This document shows, in pieces, positions 1 to 9,147 of a stretch of 64,000 nt of DNA (positions are counted from its first letter, which is position 1; each line of letters begins with the position of its first letter). The translations under genes were made by a program, and so were the position numbers. Source of the stretch: 13-2-20CM-66-19 sp036273735 (GTDB taxonomy: Bacteria; Pseudomonadota; Gammaproteobacteria; Steroidobacterales; Steroidobacteraceae); NCBI GenBank assembly GCA_036273735.1, contig DASUHA010000071.1:27519-91518 (forward strand), written 5' to 3'. The notes beneath the pieces were generated by a model. The model did not search any database. It had not been told where the DNA came from and saw only the letters and a program-made list of their open reading frames with translations.

Positions 1-1923
1 CCCGACGCGCACGCCTTCAGCGCCGGCACCGACCTCGACTACGGCAAGATCGAGCACGGCGGCAACGACACGACCGCCCAGGCGTTCGTCAATATTCCCC
101 TGATCAGCGGCAGTACGGCGCTGCGGCTGTCCGGTTACGTGGTCCACGAGGGCGGCTACATCGACAACCGGCTCGCAACCCGAGACTGGGTGAACGGGGT
201 CGTATCGACCAACGCGCAGTGGGCCCGCAACGACTACAACACGGAGCGGCAATTCGGCGGACGCGCGGCCATCTCCCAGCGGCTCGGCGACTCCTGGAAG
301 GCCGTCCTCACGGTCAACTATCAGCGGCAGAACACTGCAGGATCGTGGACGCAGGATCCGGACCGTTATGGGCTGCGCCAGGTGGCGCATTTCGGGCCCG
401 AGGGCATCTCCGACTCCTTCACGGATTACAACCTGAACGTCGAAGGGGACGTTGGAATCGGCGATCTGGTGTTCGCCTCGACGTACTGGTCGTACCCCTA
501 CCACTTCGTCACCGAGTATTCCGAATACGTCCAGTACAATCCGTTCCCGGACTACTATCAGATTTCGCCCCCCCTGCTGCAGAGCCTGACCTGCCAGACC
601 GGTCCCACGATCGAGGGTGGAACCGACTCGTACGGCGGCTGCCAGGCGCCGAACATGTATTACACGTACGACCAATGGACGCAGCAGTGGTCGAACGAGC
701 TGCGCCTGCAGTCGAAGCCGGGCGGCCGCCTGCACTGGCTGGCGGGCCTCTACTGGCAGAAGACCCGACAGATCTGGGACACCTACTACCTCCTGCCGGG
801 GCTGCAGCCCGATGGCGAGGCCTACCAGAGCGCGCTCTCGTTCTACAGCTACTACTACACGGGCACCGCCGCGCCCCTGCCGCACGAGTGGTACAGCAGC
901 CTCAACCGCAATGACTCCCGCAATACCGCGGAATTCGCCGATGTGAGCTTCGACCTCACCAAGCACTGGACCATCGAGGCGGGGCTGCGCTACTTCAACT
1001 GGGATTTCAGCTCGAGCGATCAGTGGGCGGGGTACTTCTGGGCACCGAAGACGCCGTCCGGCCTGACCGACGTCTCGGGGCACAAGCTGAGCGGCAAGGC
1101 GAGCATCTCCTACAAGCCGACCTCCAACGTGCTTCTGTACGGCACCTTCAGCCAGGGGTACCGCCAGGGCGGGAGCAACGCGGGAGCCTCATCGTCCTGC
1201 TATCAGAACGGCGTGCCTCTCACTTATGAGCCGGATACCCTCAACAACTTCGAGGTGGGCTGGAAGACCGGGCTCCTCGACGGACGCATGCGGTGGAACG
1301 GCGCGTTCTACTACATGCGCTGGGACGGCTACCAGGCGCCCATTTTCGATGATTCCATCTGCCCGACGACTTTCAATGCAAATTTCGGCAAAGCGCGGAT
1401 CTACGGCGGCGAGACCAACGTCGCCTATCGGATCACCGAGGGCCTGACCCTACAGGCCACGGCCAACTACAATGATTCGCGCCTCACGAGCATACAGCCG
1501 AATTTCTCGGGCGTGCTCACGCAGATGATCGTGCCGAACGAAACGCTGCCCTTCGTTCCCTACTTCAGCTACAGCGCCAACATCCGTTACGACCGATCCC
1601 TCGGCGCGCAATTGCGCGGGTTCCTGGAATACGACATCGCGCACAAGGGCGACAGATGGAGCGACCTGCGTGCGCTGGCCAACCCGGCGCTCGGCAGTAG
1701 ATCGGGCTCGGCACGCGTCATAGAGCCTGAATACAACATCTCCGACGTGCGCGTCGGTGTCCAGAGTCCGGATGGCGCCTGGACCCTGGAAGGGTATGTC
1801 ACCAACCTCTGGAACACGAACGCGATCATCCTGGTCAACACGGGCAACTACGACCGCCGCGAGACGACTAACGAGCCGCGCGTGATCGGCATGCACGTCA
1901 GCTACAACTTCAACGGCAAATGA
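1..1923 (+). CDS. TonB-dependent receptor, 5' end outside window
   Basis: Outer-membrane, TonB-energised receptor. The reading frame is open from base 1 (it begins PDAHAFSAGTDLDYGKIEHGG) and ends with TGA at 1923, so the signal peptide and plug are off the window. What remains is barrel: alternating aromatic-rich strands such as WSNELRLQS, TAEFADVSFDL, LLYGTFSQGYRQGG and NNFEVGWKTGLLDGR, which are typical of the TonB receptor family. The C-terminus is VSYNFNGK. It closely resembles the complete receptor at 26565-29279 in these motifs. Substrate unknown. A convergent TPR-sulfotransferase ends 7 bases downstream, and the same pair of families occurs again at 26.6-31.3 kb. The first internal in-frame start (GTG at 139) is not the real start. 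Confidence 0.93.
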   Translation, partial: PDAHAFSAGTDLDYGKIEHGGNDTTAQAFVNIPLISGSTALRLSGYVVHEGGYIDNRLATRDWVNGVVSTNAQWARNDYNTERQFGGRAAISQRLGDSWKAVLTVNYQRQNTAGSWTQDPDRYGLRQVAHFGPEGISDSFTDYNLNVEGDVGIGDLVFASTYWSYPYHFVTEYSEYVQYNPFPDYYQISPPLLQSLTCQTGPTIEGGTDSYGGCQAPNMYYTYDQWTQQWSNELRLQSKPGGRLHWLAGLYWQKTRQIWDTYYLLPGLQPDGEAYQSALSFYSYYYTGTAAPLPHEWYSSLNRNDSRNTAEFADVSFDLTKHWTIEAGLRYFNWDFSSSDQWAGYFWAPKTPSGLTDVSGHKLSGKASISYKPTSNVLLYGTFSQGYRQGGSNAGASSSCYQNGVPLTYEPDTLNNFEVGWKTGLLDGRMRWNGAFYYMRWDGYQAPIFDDSICPTTFNANFGKARIYGGETNVAYRITEGLTLQATANYNDSRLTSIQPNFSGVLTQMIVPNETLPFVPYFSYSANIRYDRSLGAQLRGFLEYDIAHKGDRWSDLRALANPALGSRSGSARVIEPEYNISDVRVGVQSPDGAWTLEGYVTNLWNTNAIILVNTGNYDRRETTNEPRVIGMHVSYNFNGK

Positions 1924-1930
1924 CGCGGCC

Positions 1931-3928
1931 TCAATCGAATGAGCCGAAGCGCGCGAGGCAATCGCCGAGGGCCGCTCGCAGCGGCTCGAGCTCGCCGGCG
2001 AACCGCTTCCAGTAACCCACTCCGGAGGCGTAGAGCGGCTGGCGCACCTGCTCGGCGCTCGCCGTGCGCACGGGGCGGCGGTTCTCGTGAAAGCTGAGCG
2101 TTGCCGCCTCGAACGGCAGCCCGCAGTAATCGAGGAGATGCCGGACGACAGCCTCAGGATCGCGGATCAGTTGCTCGTACTGCAGGTGCATCACTCTGCC
2201 GGGGAGCACCTCGTCCCAGTGGTCCATCAGGGCGAGATAGCAACGGTAGTAGCGTCCGAGGTCTTCCAGGTCGTAGCTGAAGGACTGGCCCTGTGCAAAG
2301 TACTGCTTGTAGTTGCTGAGGCAGGTATCCATGGGATGCCGCCGGACGTCGACGATCCGGGCGCCGGGCAGCATGGCGTGAATGAGCCCGATGTGACTGA
2401 AGTTGTTGGGCATCTTGTCGATGAAGCGTGGCTTGCCGGCGCGTACGGCGCGGGTGTCCTCGACATAGCGTCGGCCGAGGCCGGTAAGCTCCTCTGCCGA
2501 GAGTGCACGCACGGTTTCCGGATAACCGTCCCGATCCGCGCCCCGATGGTCGAGCTCGCGCACGAGCGCCGGGATGTTGTGCAGCTCCATCGTGCCCTCG
2601 ACCAGCGAATGACTCGCGAGGATCTGCTCGACGAGCGTCGAGCCGGACCGGGGCAGGCCCACGATGAAAATGGGCGCAGCATCCGGAAAACCCGCCGCCG
2701 TCCGCGAGGAGAAGAATTCGCGGTCATAGCACGCGGCGATGCGCCGGGACTTGGCCTCGAAGGTGGCGATCGAGAACGGCGAGGTCTTCTTGCGCAGGGT
2801 GTTGCCCGCGGCATAGTGGCTGAACGCCTCGGCGTAACGGTCGCGCTGCTCCAGGGCTCGCGCGATGGCGAAATGCAATTGCGCCTGGTCGGTGCTGGCC
2901 GCCGGAGATGCCAGGAGCTCCTGCATCGCCGTAAGCTCGGCGTCGCTGAAGAGATAGTTCTTGAGGTCCGCGAGGCTCCAGTACGCTTCCGCGTACTTCG
3001 GATTCAGCCTGAGGCACTCCCGATAGGCATCCTCGCACTGCGCCCGCCGTCCCAGTGTCTTGTTGACGTGCCCGATGGCGAGTCGGAATGCGGCCTGCGA
3101 AGGATCGAGCCGAGCAGCCTCCTCGTAGGCGGCCAGCGCCTCCTGCTGGCGCAGCAGGCGGATGTACACCGACCCCAACGCCGCCCAGTTCTGCGGGTTC
3201 TGCGGCTCGAGTTGCATGAGGTCGCGGAAAACCTGCTCCGCCTCGGTGAGCCGCTCCGCGGCGAGGAGAGTATGACCCCACGCGCGCCGCACGAGCGGGT
3301 GGTGAGCGGAATGGCGGCGGGCATGCTTAAGCAGCCGCTCGGCATCCTGTGTATTTGCGGACCGGATGGCCACGGCCGCAAGCCCCGCGAGCGCCGCGAG
3401 GTGACTCGCATCGCTCTTCAAAACTTCACGGAACATTCCTTCCGAGGAACGATAGTCGCCGCCTGCGAGCGCGGCCGTCGCTGCCTCGATGCGCTGGCGC
3501 TGCGGATCGAGGAGCCGCGCCTGCTCGAAGGCGTAGCGCGCCTCCGCGAGCTTGTTCATGTCCACGAGGACATCGCCGTAGGCGAGCCAGGCGGGCTCGA
3601 GAGACGGCTTTTCCTTCAACACCCGCCGCAGCTCCGTGCACGCTGCCTCGAGGCGGCCGTCCTGACGATAGGCCCGTGCGAGATCGATACGCGCGTGCGA
3701 GAAGCCGGGCGCCTCGGCGATGACGCGCTCGAGGATGACCAGGGCGGGTGCCAGCTTGCCCTGCGAAAGGAGCGCCACTCCCAGGAGGTGCAGGCTGTTG
3801 ATCTCGCCCGGGCTCGTGCGTTGGATTTCCCGCAGCTGACGCTCAGCCGTCCCGAAACGCCCGAGCCGCACGGCCTCGAGAGCACGCCAATATGCGGTCC
3901 GAACGTCCTCTTTACTCTGCTGCGGCAC
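1931..3928 (-). CDS. TPR-repeat sulfotransferase family protein
   Basis: About 665 residues. The first two thirds are tandem TPR helices (for example ALVILERVIAEAPGFSHARI and NWAALGSVYIRLLRQQEALA). The last third is a PAPS-dependent sulfotransferase fold with the 5'-phosphosulfate loop GLPRSGSTLVEQIL and a downstream FIDKMPNNFSHIGL block. Known family members move sulfate from PAPS to a small molecule, glycan or peptide; the acceptor here is unknown. No signal peptide is visible, so it is probably cytoplasmic or peripheral. Start: GTG at 3928 gives MPQQSKEDVR; an ATG at 3964 would add MATHRRGNYNDL and leave only 14 bases to the divergent GTG at 3979. The longer open frame up to 4213 is not credible. 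Its paralogue at 29324 is 667 residues. Confidence 0.85.
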   Translation of the reverse strand: MPQQSKEDVRTAYWRALEAVRLGRFGTAERQLREIQRTSPGEINSLHLLGVALLSQGKLAPALVILERVIAEAPGFSHARIDLARAYRQDGRLEAACTELRRVLKEKPSLEPAWLAYGDVLVDMNKLAEARYAFEQARLLDPQRQRIEAATAALAGGDYRSSEGMFREVLKSDASHLAALAGLAAVAIRSANTQDAERLLKHARRHSAHHPLVRRAWGHTLLAAERLTEAEQVFRDLMQLEPQNPQNWAALGSVYIRLLRQQEALAAYEEAARLDPSQAAFRLAIGHVNKTLGRRAQCEDAYRECLRLNPKYAEAYWSLADLKNYLFSDAELTAMQELLASPAASTDQAQLHFAIARALEQRDRYAEAFSHYAAGNTLRKKTSPFSIATFEAKSRRIAACYDREFFSSRTAAGFPDAAPIFIVGLPRSGSTLVEQILASHSLVEGTMELHNIPALVRELDHRGADRDGYPETVRALSAEELTGLGRRYVEDTRAVRAGKPRFIDKMPNNFSHIGLIHAMLPGARIVDVRRHPMDTCLSNYKQYFAQGQSFSYDLEDLGRYYRCYLALMDHWDEVLPGRVMHLQYEQLIRDPEAVVRHLLDYCGLPFEAATLSFHENRRPVRTASAEQVRQPLYASGVGYWKRFAGELEPLRAALGDCLARFGSFD

Positions 3929-3978
3929 GAGATCATTGTAGTTGCCCCGGCGGTGGGTTGCCATGCGCGGGCGCCCCG

Positions 3979-5448
3979 GTGAGATACGTCCAACTGACAG
4001 CCGCCGCATGGCTCGCCATCTCGGCCATGGGCCTCGCCGGACTCGCCACGGCTCGTGCCGGGAGCTTGAATGCACTCGGTTTCGCCGACACCCTTCGCTG
4101 CACTCCCGACCCACAGGCCGCATCGACCGTGCCGGGGTGGAATATCGTCTCGGGAAGTCCCGCGCTGCGCTGCGGCAGCGCCTTACCTGCGATCTGGCCC
4201 TCGCGATCCACACCGCGGGCCGTCATCGCCAACGGGCCGTATGGCGCGAGCGTTCTCGAGCGATTGATTTCGCTCGGGACCCCGGCATCCCGGGGTCGCC
4301 GCTTCACCCTGTCTGCATCCTTCGGTGCGTTCGGCCGCGGCTCTGAGCGTGCAGCTCTGATGGGGCGGTTTCTGGGTGCATCGGGTCAGCGCCTCGGCGC
4401 TCCGGTCCTGCTGCGTGGGCCGCGGGCTCATGGGCGCAAGGTCCCGGTGCGCTTCGAGCTGCGTAGCGTTGCGGGAGCCATTCCGGATGGCGCGATCGGG
4501 ATCGAGCTCCGCCTCGAGTTGGGTGGCAGGACTGGAGTTGCCAGGAGTTACATTGGAACGATGAGGCTGCAGACAGAGCCGCCCGTGTCCTTCACGCGGC
4601 CAGCGCCGCCGCCGGCGCGGGTTCCGCATTTCGATCATGTCTTCCTGATCATGATGGAGAACACCGACTACGGGCAGTTGATCGGCGATGCGAAGAACGC
4701 GCCGTATATGATTGCGCTGGCCGCTCGCGGCACCCTGTTGGCGAATTACCAGGCCCTTTACCATCCGAGCGATGAGAACTATCTTGCGATCGCGGGTGGG
4801 GACACCTTCGTCGGCGGTGGCGTTTATTACCCGAAGATCCACATCGCGGCGCGGCACCTCGGCGATCTCATCGAGGCGGCTGGCAAGGGTTGGAAGTCAT
4901 ACCTCGAGGGGATGGGGACGCCGTGCAACGTGACCACCCGATACGATCAGAATTTCGAGCCCGATGATGCGCCGTTCATCAATTTCAGCAACATCCAGAA
5001 CGATCCGGCACGCTGCCGCGCCCACCTCGTCGATCTGAGCGAGTGGTTCACGGACCTCGAGCGCACCGCAACGACACCTGCTTTCGCGTGGCTCGCGGCC
5101 GACGATTACGATGATGGCGAGATATCCGGCAACGGATCGCCCAAGAGCCTTCGGGTGCAGGACGCGTGGCTCAAGCAGACGCTCGATCCGCTCTTCGCCT
5201 CATCGGCATGGCGTGAGCAAAGGAGCCTGCTCATCCTCACCTGGGACGAGTCCAACACGGTGGCGAACAACCACATTGCGACGATCGTGGTCGGCTCGCG
5301 CGGGACGGTGAAGGCGGGTTTCGTAAGCCACCGACGCTACGATCACTACAGCGCGGCGCGGACCATCGAGGCCGCGCTCGGCCTGCCGAGCATGACGAGC
5401 AATGATGCCTACGCGCCGGCCTTTAACGATGCGTTCGCTCGCGACTAA
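3979..5448 (+). CDS. secreted phosphoesterase (phospholipase C/acid phosphatase superfamily)
   Basis: 489 residues from GTG 3979. The N-terminus RYVQLTAAAWLAISAMGLAG followed by ATARA looks like a Sec signal peptide with an AXA cleavage site, so the product is probably periplasmic or secreted. Residues from about 210 on match the PF04185-type phosphoesterase family: HFDHVFLIMMENTDY carries the metal-binding Glu-Asn, followed by DENYLAIAGGDTFV, AWLAADDYDDGE and LILTWDESN with the late acidic metal site. The first 200 residues form a separate, beta-rich region I do not recognise. Likely role: phosphate-ester hydrolysis. Acid phosphatase is preferred over phospholipase C only because of the shorter length, so this is weak. 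Divergent from the sulfotransferase. Confidence 0.75.
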   Translation: MRYVQLTAAAWLAISAMGLAGLATARAGSLNALGFADTLRCTPDPQAASTVPGWNIVSGSPALRCGSALPAIWPSRSTPRAVIANGPYGASVLERLISLGTPASRGRRFTLSASFGAFGRGSERAALMGRFLGASGQRLGAPVLLRGPRAHGRKVPVRFELRSVAGAIPDGAIGIELRLELGGRTGVARSYIGTMRLQTEPPVSFTRPAPPPARVPHFDHVFLIMMENTDYGQLIGDAKNAPYMIALAARGTLLANYQALYHPSDENYLAIAGGDTFVGGGVYYPKIHIAARHLGDLIEAAGKGWKSYLEGMGTPCNVTTRYDQNFEPDDAPFINFSNIQNDPARCRAHLVDLSEWFTDLERTATTPAFAWLAADDYDDGEISGNGSPKSLRVQDAWLKQTLDPLFASSAWREQRSLLILTWDESNTVANNHIATIVVGSRGTVKAGFVSHRRYDHYSAARTIEAALGLPSMTSNDAYAPAFNDAFARD

Positions 5449-5482
5449 TTCGCGATCACGCCGCGCAGGCCCGCAATACGGG

Positions 5483-6433
5483 CTACTTCAGTACGACGGT
5501 TCGGCTGCCGTTACGAAATACGCGCCGCTCCGCGTGCCACTTGATGGCGCGATTGAGAACCACCGTCTCGAGCTCGCTGCCGACGACGGTGATGTCTTCG
5601 GGCGACTGGGTGTGGTCGACGCGCGAGACCTCCTGCTCGATGATCGGTCCTTCATCGAGATCGGTCGTCACGTAATGCGCCGTGGCGCCGATCAGCTTCA
5701 CTCCCCGGGCGTGCGCCTGGTGGTAGGGCTTGGCGCCCTTGAAGCCGGGCAGGAAGGAGTGATGAATGTTGATGGCACGGCCTTCGAAGTACCGGCACGC
5801 CTCGGGGGTGAGCACCTGCATGTAGCGGGCGAGCACCAGGATCTCGGCTTCGACCCGCTCGAAGAGCTCCATGAGCCGCCGCTCCTGCTCCTGCTTGCGG
5901 TCGTCAATGATCGGGAGGTAGTGATAGGGTACGCCATGCCACTCGGCGAGGCTGCGCATGTCCTGATGATTGGACACTACGGCCACCGCCTCGATGGGCA
6001 TCGTGCCAGTGCTCCAGCGGTGCAGGATGCTGTTGAGGCAATGCCCCTGGCGCGAGACCGCGATCAGCGCGCGGCAGCGGCGCACTTCATTGAACTGCCA
6101 CTCCATCTGGAATCGGCGGCCGACGGCCTCGGCGAACTTGCGATCGAGCTCTTCCACGGACGGCATTCCCTGTCCGTTGTCGTGGAACACCGTGCGCATG
6201 AACGACGTGCGGCTGTAAGGGTCGTCGTAATGCTGCGCTTCCGCGATCGTCGCGTTGTGCGCCGCCAGGAAGCCCGCGATGCCGGCAACGATTCCCGTCG
6301 TGTCCGGGCATCGAGTGGTGAGGATGTAGAGGCGCGGGGCGCCGGCAGAGCGCTGCGCCGCACCGGCGGGTGCTGCCGCTCCCTGCTCCTTGCGGACAGG
6401 GGCGGGCGTCAATTCTTCGAGACCTGTGGACAT
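5483..6433 (-). CDS. purU: formyltetrahydrofolate deformylase
   Basis: 316 residues from ATG 6433. Hydrolyses 10-formyl-H4F to formate and H4F. An N-terminal ACT domain (LYILTTRCPDTTGIVAGIA) precedes a formyltransferase-type catalytic domain. The catalytic signature NIHHSFLPGFKGAKPYHQA gives the Asn and His, and ATAHYVTTDLDEGPIIEQE gives the Asp. A proline/alanine-rich leader of about 30 residues precedes the ACT domain. The longer open frame to 6781 reads low-complexity sequence and overlaps the mttB1 region, so it was rejected. Divergent from mttB1, which fits a role in releasing H4F and formate when methyl groups are oxidised rapidly. Confidence 0.93.
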   Translation of the reverse strand: MSTGLEELTPAPVRKEQGAAAPAGAAQRSAGAPRLYILTTRCPDTTGIVAGIAGFLAAHNATIAEAQHYDDPYSRTSFMRTVFHDNGQGMPSVEELDRKFAEAVGRRFQMEWQFNEVRRCRALIAVSRQGHCLNSILHRWSTGTMPIEAVAVVSNHQDMRSLAEWHGVPYHYLPIIDDRKQEQERRLMELFERVEAEILVLARYMQVLTPEACRYFEGRAINIHHSFLPGFKGAKPYHQAHARGVKLIGATAHYVTTDLDEGPIIEQEVSRVDHTQSPEDITVVGSELETVVLNRAIKWHAERRVFRNGSRTVVLK

Positions 6434-6665
6434 GTGTGCTCGCTCCAGCGCGCAGCGATGAGCCGATCGTGGCCTTTTACGGATGGTAATGCCGGGCCGC
6501 CTGCGCGGTCGGTGGATTTGCGACATAGGCGTGCCCGAGCGCGACAGGGGCGAGGGTGGACGTATCCCGGCAAGTGGATGCCGCAATTCGATTAGCCAGC
6601 CGGATAGCCGGCAGCCATACTTTGGCCAAGCGCCGCCACGGCAAACCCTATGATGCGGAGTTCCC
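6434..6665. promoter_or_regulatory. divergent purU / mttB1 intergenic region
   Basis: 232 bases that must hold both promoters. A TATGAT box lies at 6649-6654 and a GGAG ribosome-binding site at 6657-6660, 5 bases before the mttB1 ATG. I see no good -35 at 16-18 bases from the TATGAT and no clear operator palindrome. Confidence 0.35.
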
Positions 6666-8234
6666 ATGGACGAGCAGCCAGCCCAGACCCTACGCTCTCG
6701 CCGTCCTAGCGGGCGGGACGCCAAGCGAGCCGCGCGTACCGCGCGCAGCCACTCTTCGGTCCCGTTCATTACCCGCAACATTCCCTATTACGAGGTGCTC
6801 GGCACGGAGGGTCTCGAGTTACTCGAGCACAATGCCGATACGATTCTGGAAGAGATCGGCATCGATTTTCGCGATGACCCTGAGACCCTGAAAATCCTGC
6901 GCGACGCCGGCGTCGACGTACAGGGCGAACGCGCACGCTTCCCCCGCGGCATGTGCCGGAGCATCGTGACTCGTTCGGCTCCGAAGGAGTTTACGCAGCA
7001 CGCACGCAACCCTGCACGTAGCGTCGTAATCGGCGGTGGTCGCACCGTCTTTGCGCCTGCTTATGGGTCGCCCTTCATCCGCAGCCTCGACGAAGGCAGG
7101 CGATACGCACGCATCGAGGACTTTCGCAACTTCGTCAAGCTCGCCTACTCGTCAACGTCCCTGCATCACTCCGGCGGCACGATCTGCGAGCCCGTCGACC
7201 TGCCCGTCAACAAGCGGCATCTCGACATGGTCTACAGCCACATGAAGTACAGCGACAAGCCATACATGGGCTCGGTGACGCATGCGGAGCGCGCGGCCGA
7301 CACCGTGGAGATGACGCGGATCCTCTTCGGGGACGAGTACATGGACCCGGCTACGGGCAAGCCGAAGACTTGTGTCATGAGCCTGATCAACGCCAACTCC
7401 CCGATGACCTGGGATGCGACCATGCTCGGCGCGTTGAAGACTTATGCGCGTGCGAACCAGGCGACGATCGTCACTCCGTTCATCCTGGCGGGCGCGATGT
7501 CGCCCGTTACGGTCGCCGGCACGGTCGCGCAGACCCTTGCCGAGTCGCTCGCGGGCATGACGGTGGCGCAGCTCATCAATCCCGGCGCGCCCGTCGTCCT
7601 CGGAAGCTTTGCCTCCTCGCTCTCGATGCAATCGGGAGCGCCCACGTTTGGAACTCCCGAGCCGGCTCTGGTGCTCTACGTGATGGCGGCCCTGGCGCGA
7701 CGGCTGGGTGTGCCGTTTCGCTCGGGTGGGGCGCTGTGCGCCTCGAAGATCCCGGATGCTCAGGCCGCCTTCGAGTCGGCCAATACGCTGGTGCCGACCT
7801 GTCTCGGCGGAGTCAACTTCGTGCTGCACACCGCCGGCTGGCTCGAAGGGGGTCTGGCGATGGGCTACGAGAAGTTCGTCATGGACGCCGATCAGGCGGG
7901 CATGATGCACACGCTCCTGCAGGGCGTCGATCTCAGTGACAACGGCCAGGCGATGGATGCGATCCGCGAGGTCGGACCCGGCAAGCATTTTCTCGGCTGC
8001 GCCCACACGCAGGCCAACTTCGAGACCGCCTTCTACCGCTCGCCGCTCGCCGACAACAACAGCTTCGAGCAGTGGCTGGCGGAGGGCGAGACGGACATGG
8101 CGCAGCGCGCCAATACGCTGTGGAAGAAGCAGCTCGCCGAGTACGAGGCGCCGCCGCTCGATCCGGCGACGGACGAGGCCCTGCTCGACTACATGAATCG
8201 GCGCAAGGCATCGTTCCCGGATTCCAATGTTTAG
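6666..8234 (+). CDS. MttB-family (trimethylamine methyltransferase-like) corrinoid methyltransferase 1
   Basis: 522 residues. The MttB superfamily transfers a methyl group from a methylated amine to a corrinoid protein. Superfamily signatures: TPFILAGAMSPVTVAGTVAQ, SGAPTFGTPEPALVLYVMA and LHTAGWLEGGLAMGYEKFV. No in-frame amber codon occurs, so this is a non-pyrrolysine member. Characterised non-pyrrolysine members act on quaternary amines such as glycine betaine, proline betaine and carnitine, which makes a quaternary amine the likely substrate class. The first 35 residues are basic and low-complexity. It is the first gene of a forward operon with folD, a hyuA-like gene and fhs, and lies opposite the corrinoid protein operon. 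The exact substrate is not readable from sequence. Confidence 0.9.
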   Translation: MDEQPAQTLRSRRPSGRDAKRAARTARSHSSVPFITRNIPYYEVLGTEGLELLEHNADTILEEIGIDFRDDPETLKILRDAGVDVQGERARFPRGMCRSIVTRSAPKEFTQHARNPARSVVIGGGRTVFAPAYGSPFIRSLDEGRRYARIEDFRNFVKLAYSSTSLHHSGGTICEPVDLPVNKRHLDMVYSHMKYSDKPYMGSVTHAERAADTVEMTRILFGDEYMDPATGKPKTCVMSLINANSPMTWDATMLGALKTYARANQATIVTPFILAGAMSPVTVAGTVAQTLAESLAGMTVAQLINPGAPVVLGSFASSLSMQSGAPTFGTPEPALVLYVMAALARRLGVPFRSGGALCASKIPDAQAAFESANTLVPTCLGGVNFVLHTAGWLEGGLAMGYEKFVMDADQAGMMHTLLQGVDLSDNGQAMDAIREVGPGKHFLGCAHTQANFETAFYRSPLADNNSFEQWLAEGETDMAQRANTLWKKQLAEYEAPPLDPATDEALLDYMNRRKASFPDSNV

Positions 8235-8274
8235 CGCCGTCAGTTACTGTGCGGGCAGCGGCGATACCTGAGCA

Positions 8275-9147
8275 GTGAGCGGTACGGCAATCCTACTTGA
8301 CGGCAAATCCGTCGCCCGAAAGGTGCGGGACGAGGTAGCGGCGCGCGCCGCGGCTCTTACCGCCCGGATGGGCCGACCCCCGGGGCTCGCTGTCGTGCAG
8401 GTGGGAGAGGATCCCGCCTCAAGCATCTACGTGCGCAACAAGCGCAAAGCCGCCGCCGAGGCCGGCATCGTCTCCTTCGCCTACGACCTGCCGCCAACGA
8501 CGAGCGGCTCGGACCTGCTCGCGCTCATCGACCAGCTCAACCGCGACGAGCGAGTGGACGGCATCCTCGTCCAGTTGCCGCTGCCCAAGGGCCTCGATGC
8601 AACCCGTGTCATGGATGCGATCGACCCGAGCAAGGATGTCGATGGCTTTCACGCGGTCAACACGGGCCTCCTGGCGCAGAAGCGCCCGGCGCTGCGTCCC
8701 TGCACGCCCTATGGCGTCATTCGCCTGGCCGCCGAGTACGGCATTGCGCTGCGGGGCCTGAGGGCGACCGTGGTCGGCGCCTCCAACATCGTCGGCCGCC
8801 CGATGGCGCTCGAGCTGATGCTGGCCGGAGCGACCGTGACGGTCTGCCATACCGGCACCCGCGACGTCGAGGCCGAGGTCGCACGCGCGGAGCTCGTCGT
8901 TGCGGCAGTAGGCAAGCCGCACTTCATCCCCGGTGACTGGATCAGGCCCGGAGCTGCTGTTTTCGACGTTGGCATCAACCGCGACCCCGCCGGCAGGATG
9001 GTGGGCGATGTCGGCTATGAGCGGGCGGCCGAGCGCGCGGGCTGGATCACTCCGGTGCCCGGCGGCCTGGGTCCCATGACGATCGCGATGTTGCTGTCGA
9101 ACGCCGCCGAGGCTGCCGCCCGCAGGGCGGAGTCCATGCGCCGGTGA
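8275..9147 (+). CDS. folD: methylenetetrahydrofolate dehydrogenase / methenyl-H4F cyclohydrolase
   Basis: 290 residues from GTG 8275, the usual FolD length. Interconverts 5,10-methylene-, methenyl- and 10-formyl-H4F. Signatures: VGEDPASSIYVRNKRKAAAE with the catalytic Tyr and Lys, PSKDVDGFHAVNTG, GASNIVGRPMALELML in the NADP-binding region and PVPGGLGPMTIAMLL near the C-terminus. Lies 40 bases after mttB1; its TGA overlaps the GTG of the next gene by 4 bases, so the operon is tight. In this setting the expected direction is oxidative, from methylene-H4F towards formyl-H4F. Confidence 0.96.
   Translation: MSGTAILLDGKSVARKVRDEVAARAAALTARMGRPPGLAVVQVGEDPASSIYVRNKRKAAAEAGIVSFAYDLPPTTSGSDLLALIDQLNRDERVDGILVQLPLPKGLDATRVMDAIDPSKDVDGFHAVNTGLLAQKRPALRPCTPYGVIRLAAEYGIALRGLRATVVGASNIVGRPMALELMLAGATVTVCHTGTRDVEAEVARAELVVAAVGKPHFIPGDWIRPGAAVFDVGINRDPAGRMVGDVGYERAAERAGWITPVPGGLGPMTIAMLLSNAAEAAARRAESMRR

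Noticed and set aside
2087..3982. 631-codon open frame on the plus strand
   Set aside because: Antisense shadow of the TPR-sulfotransferase; no domain, and the minus strand reads clear TPR and PAPS motifs.
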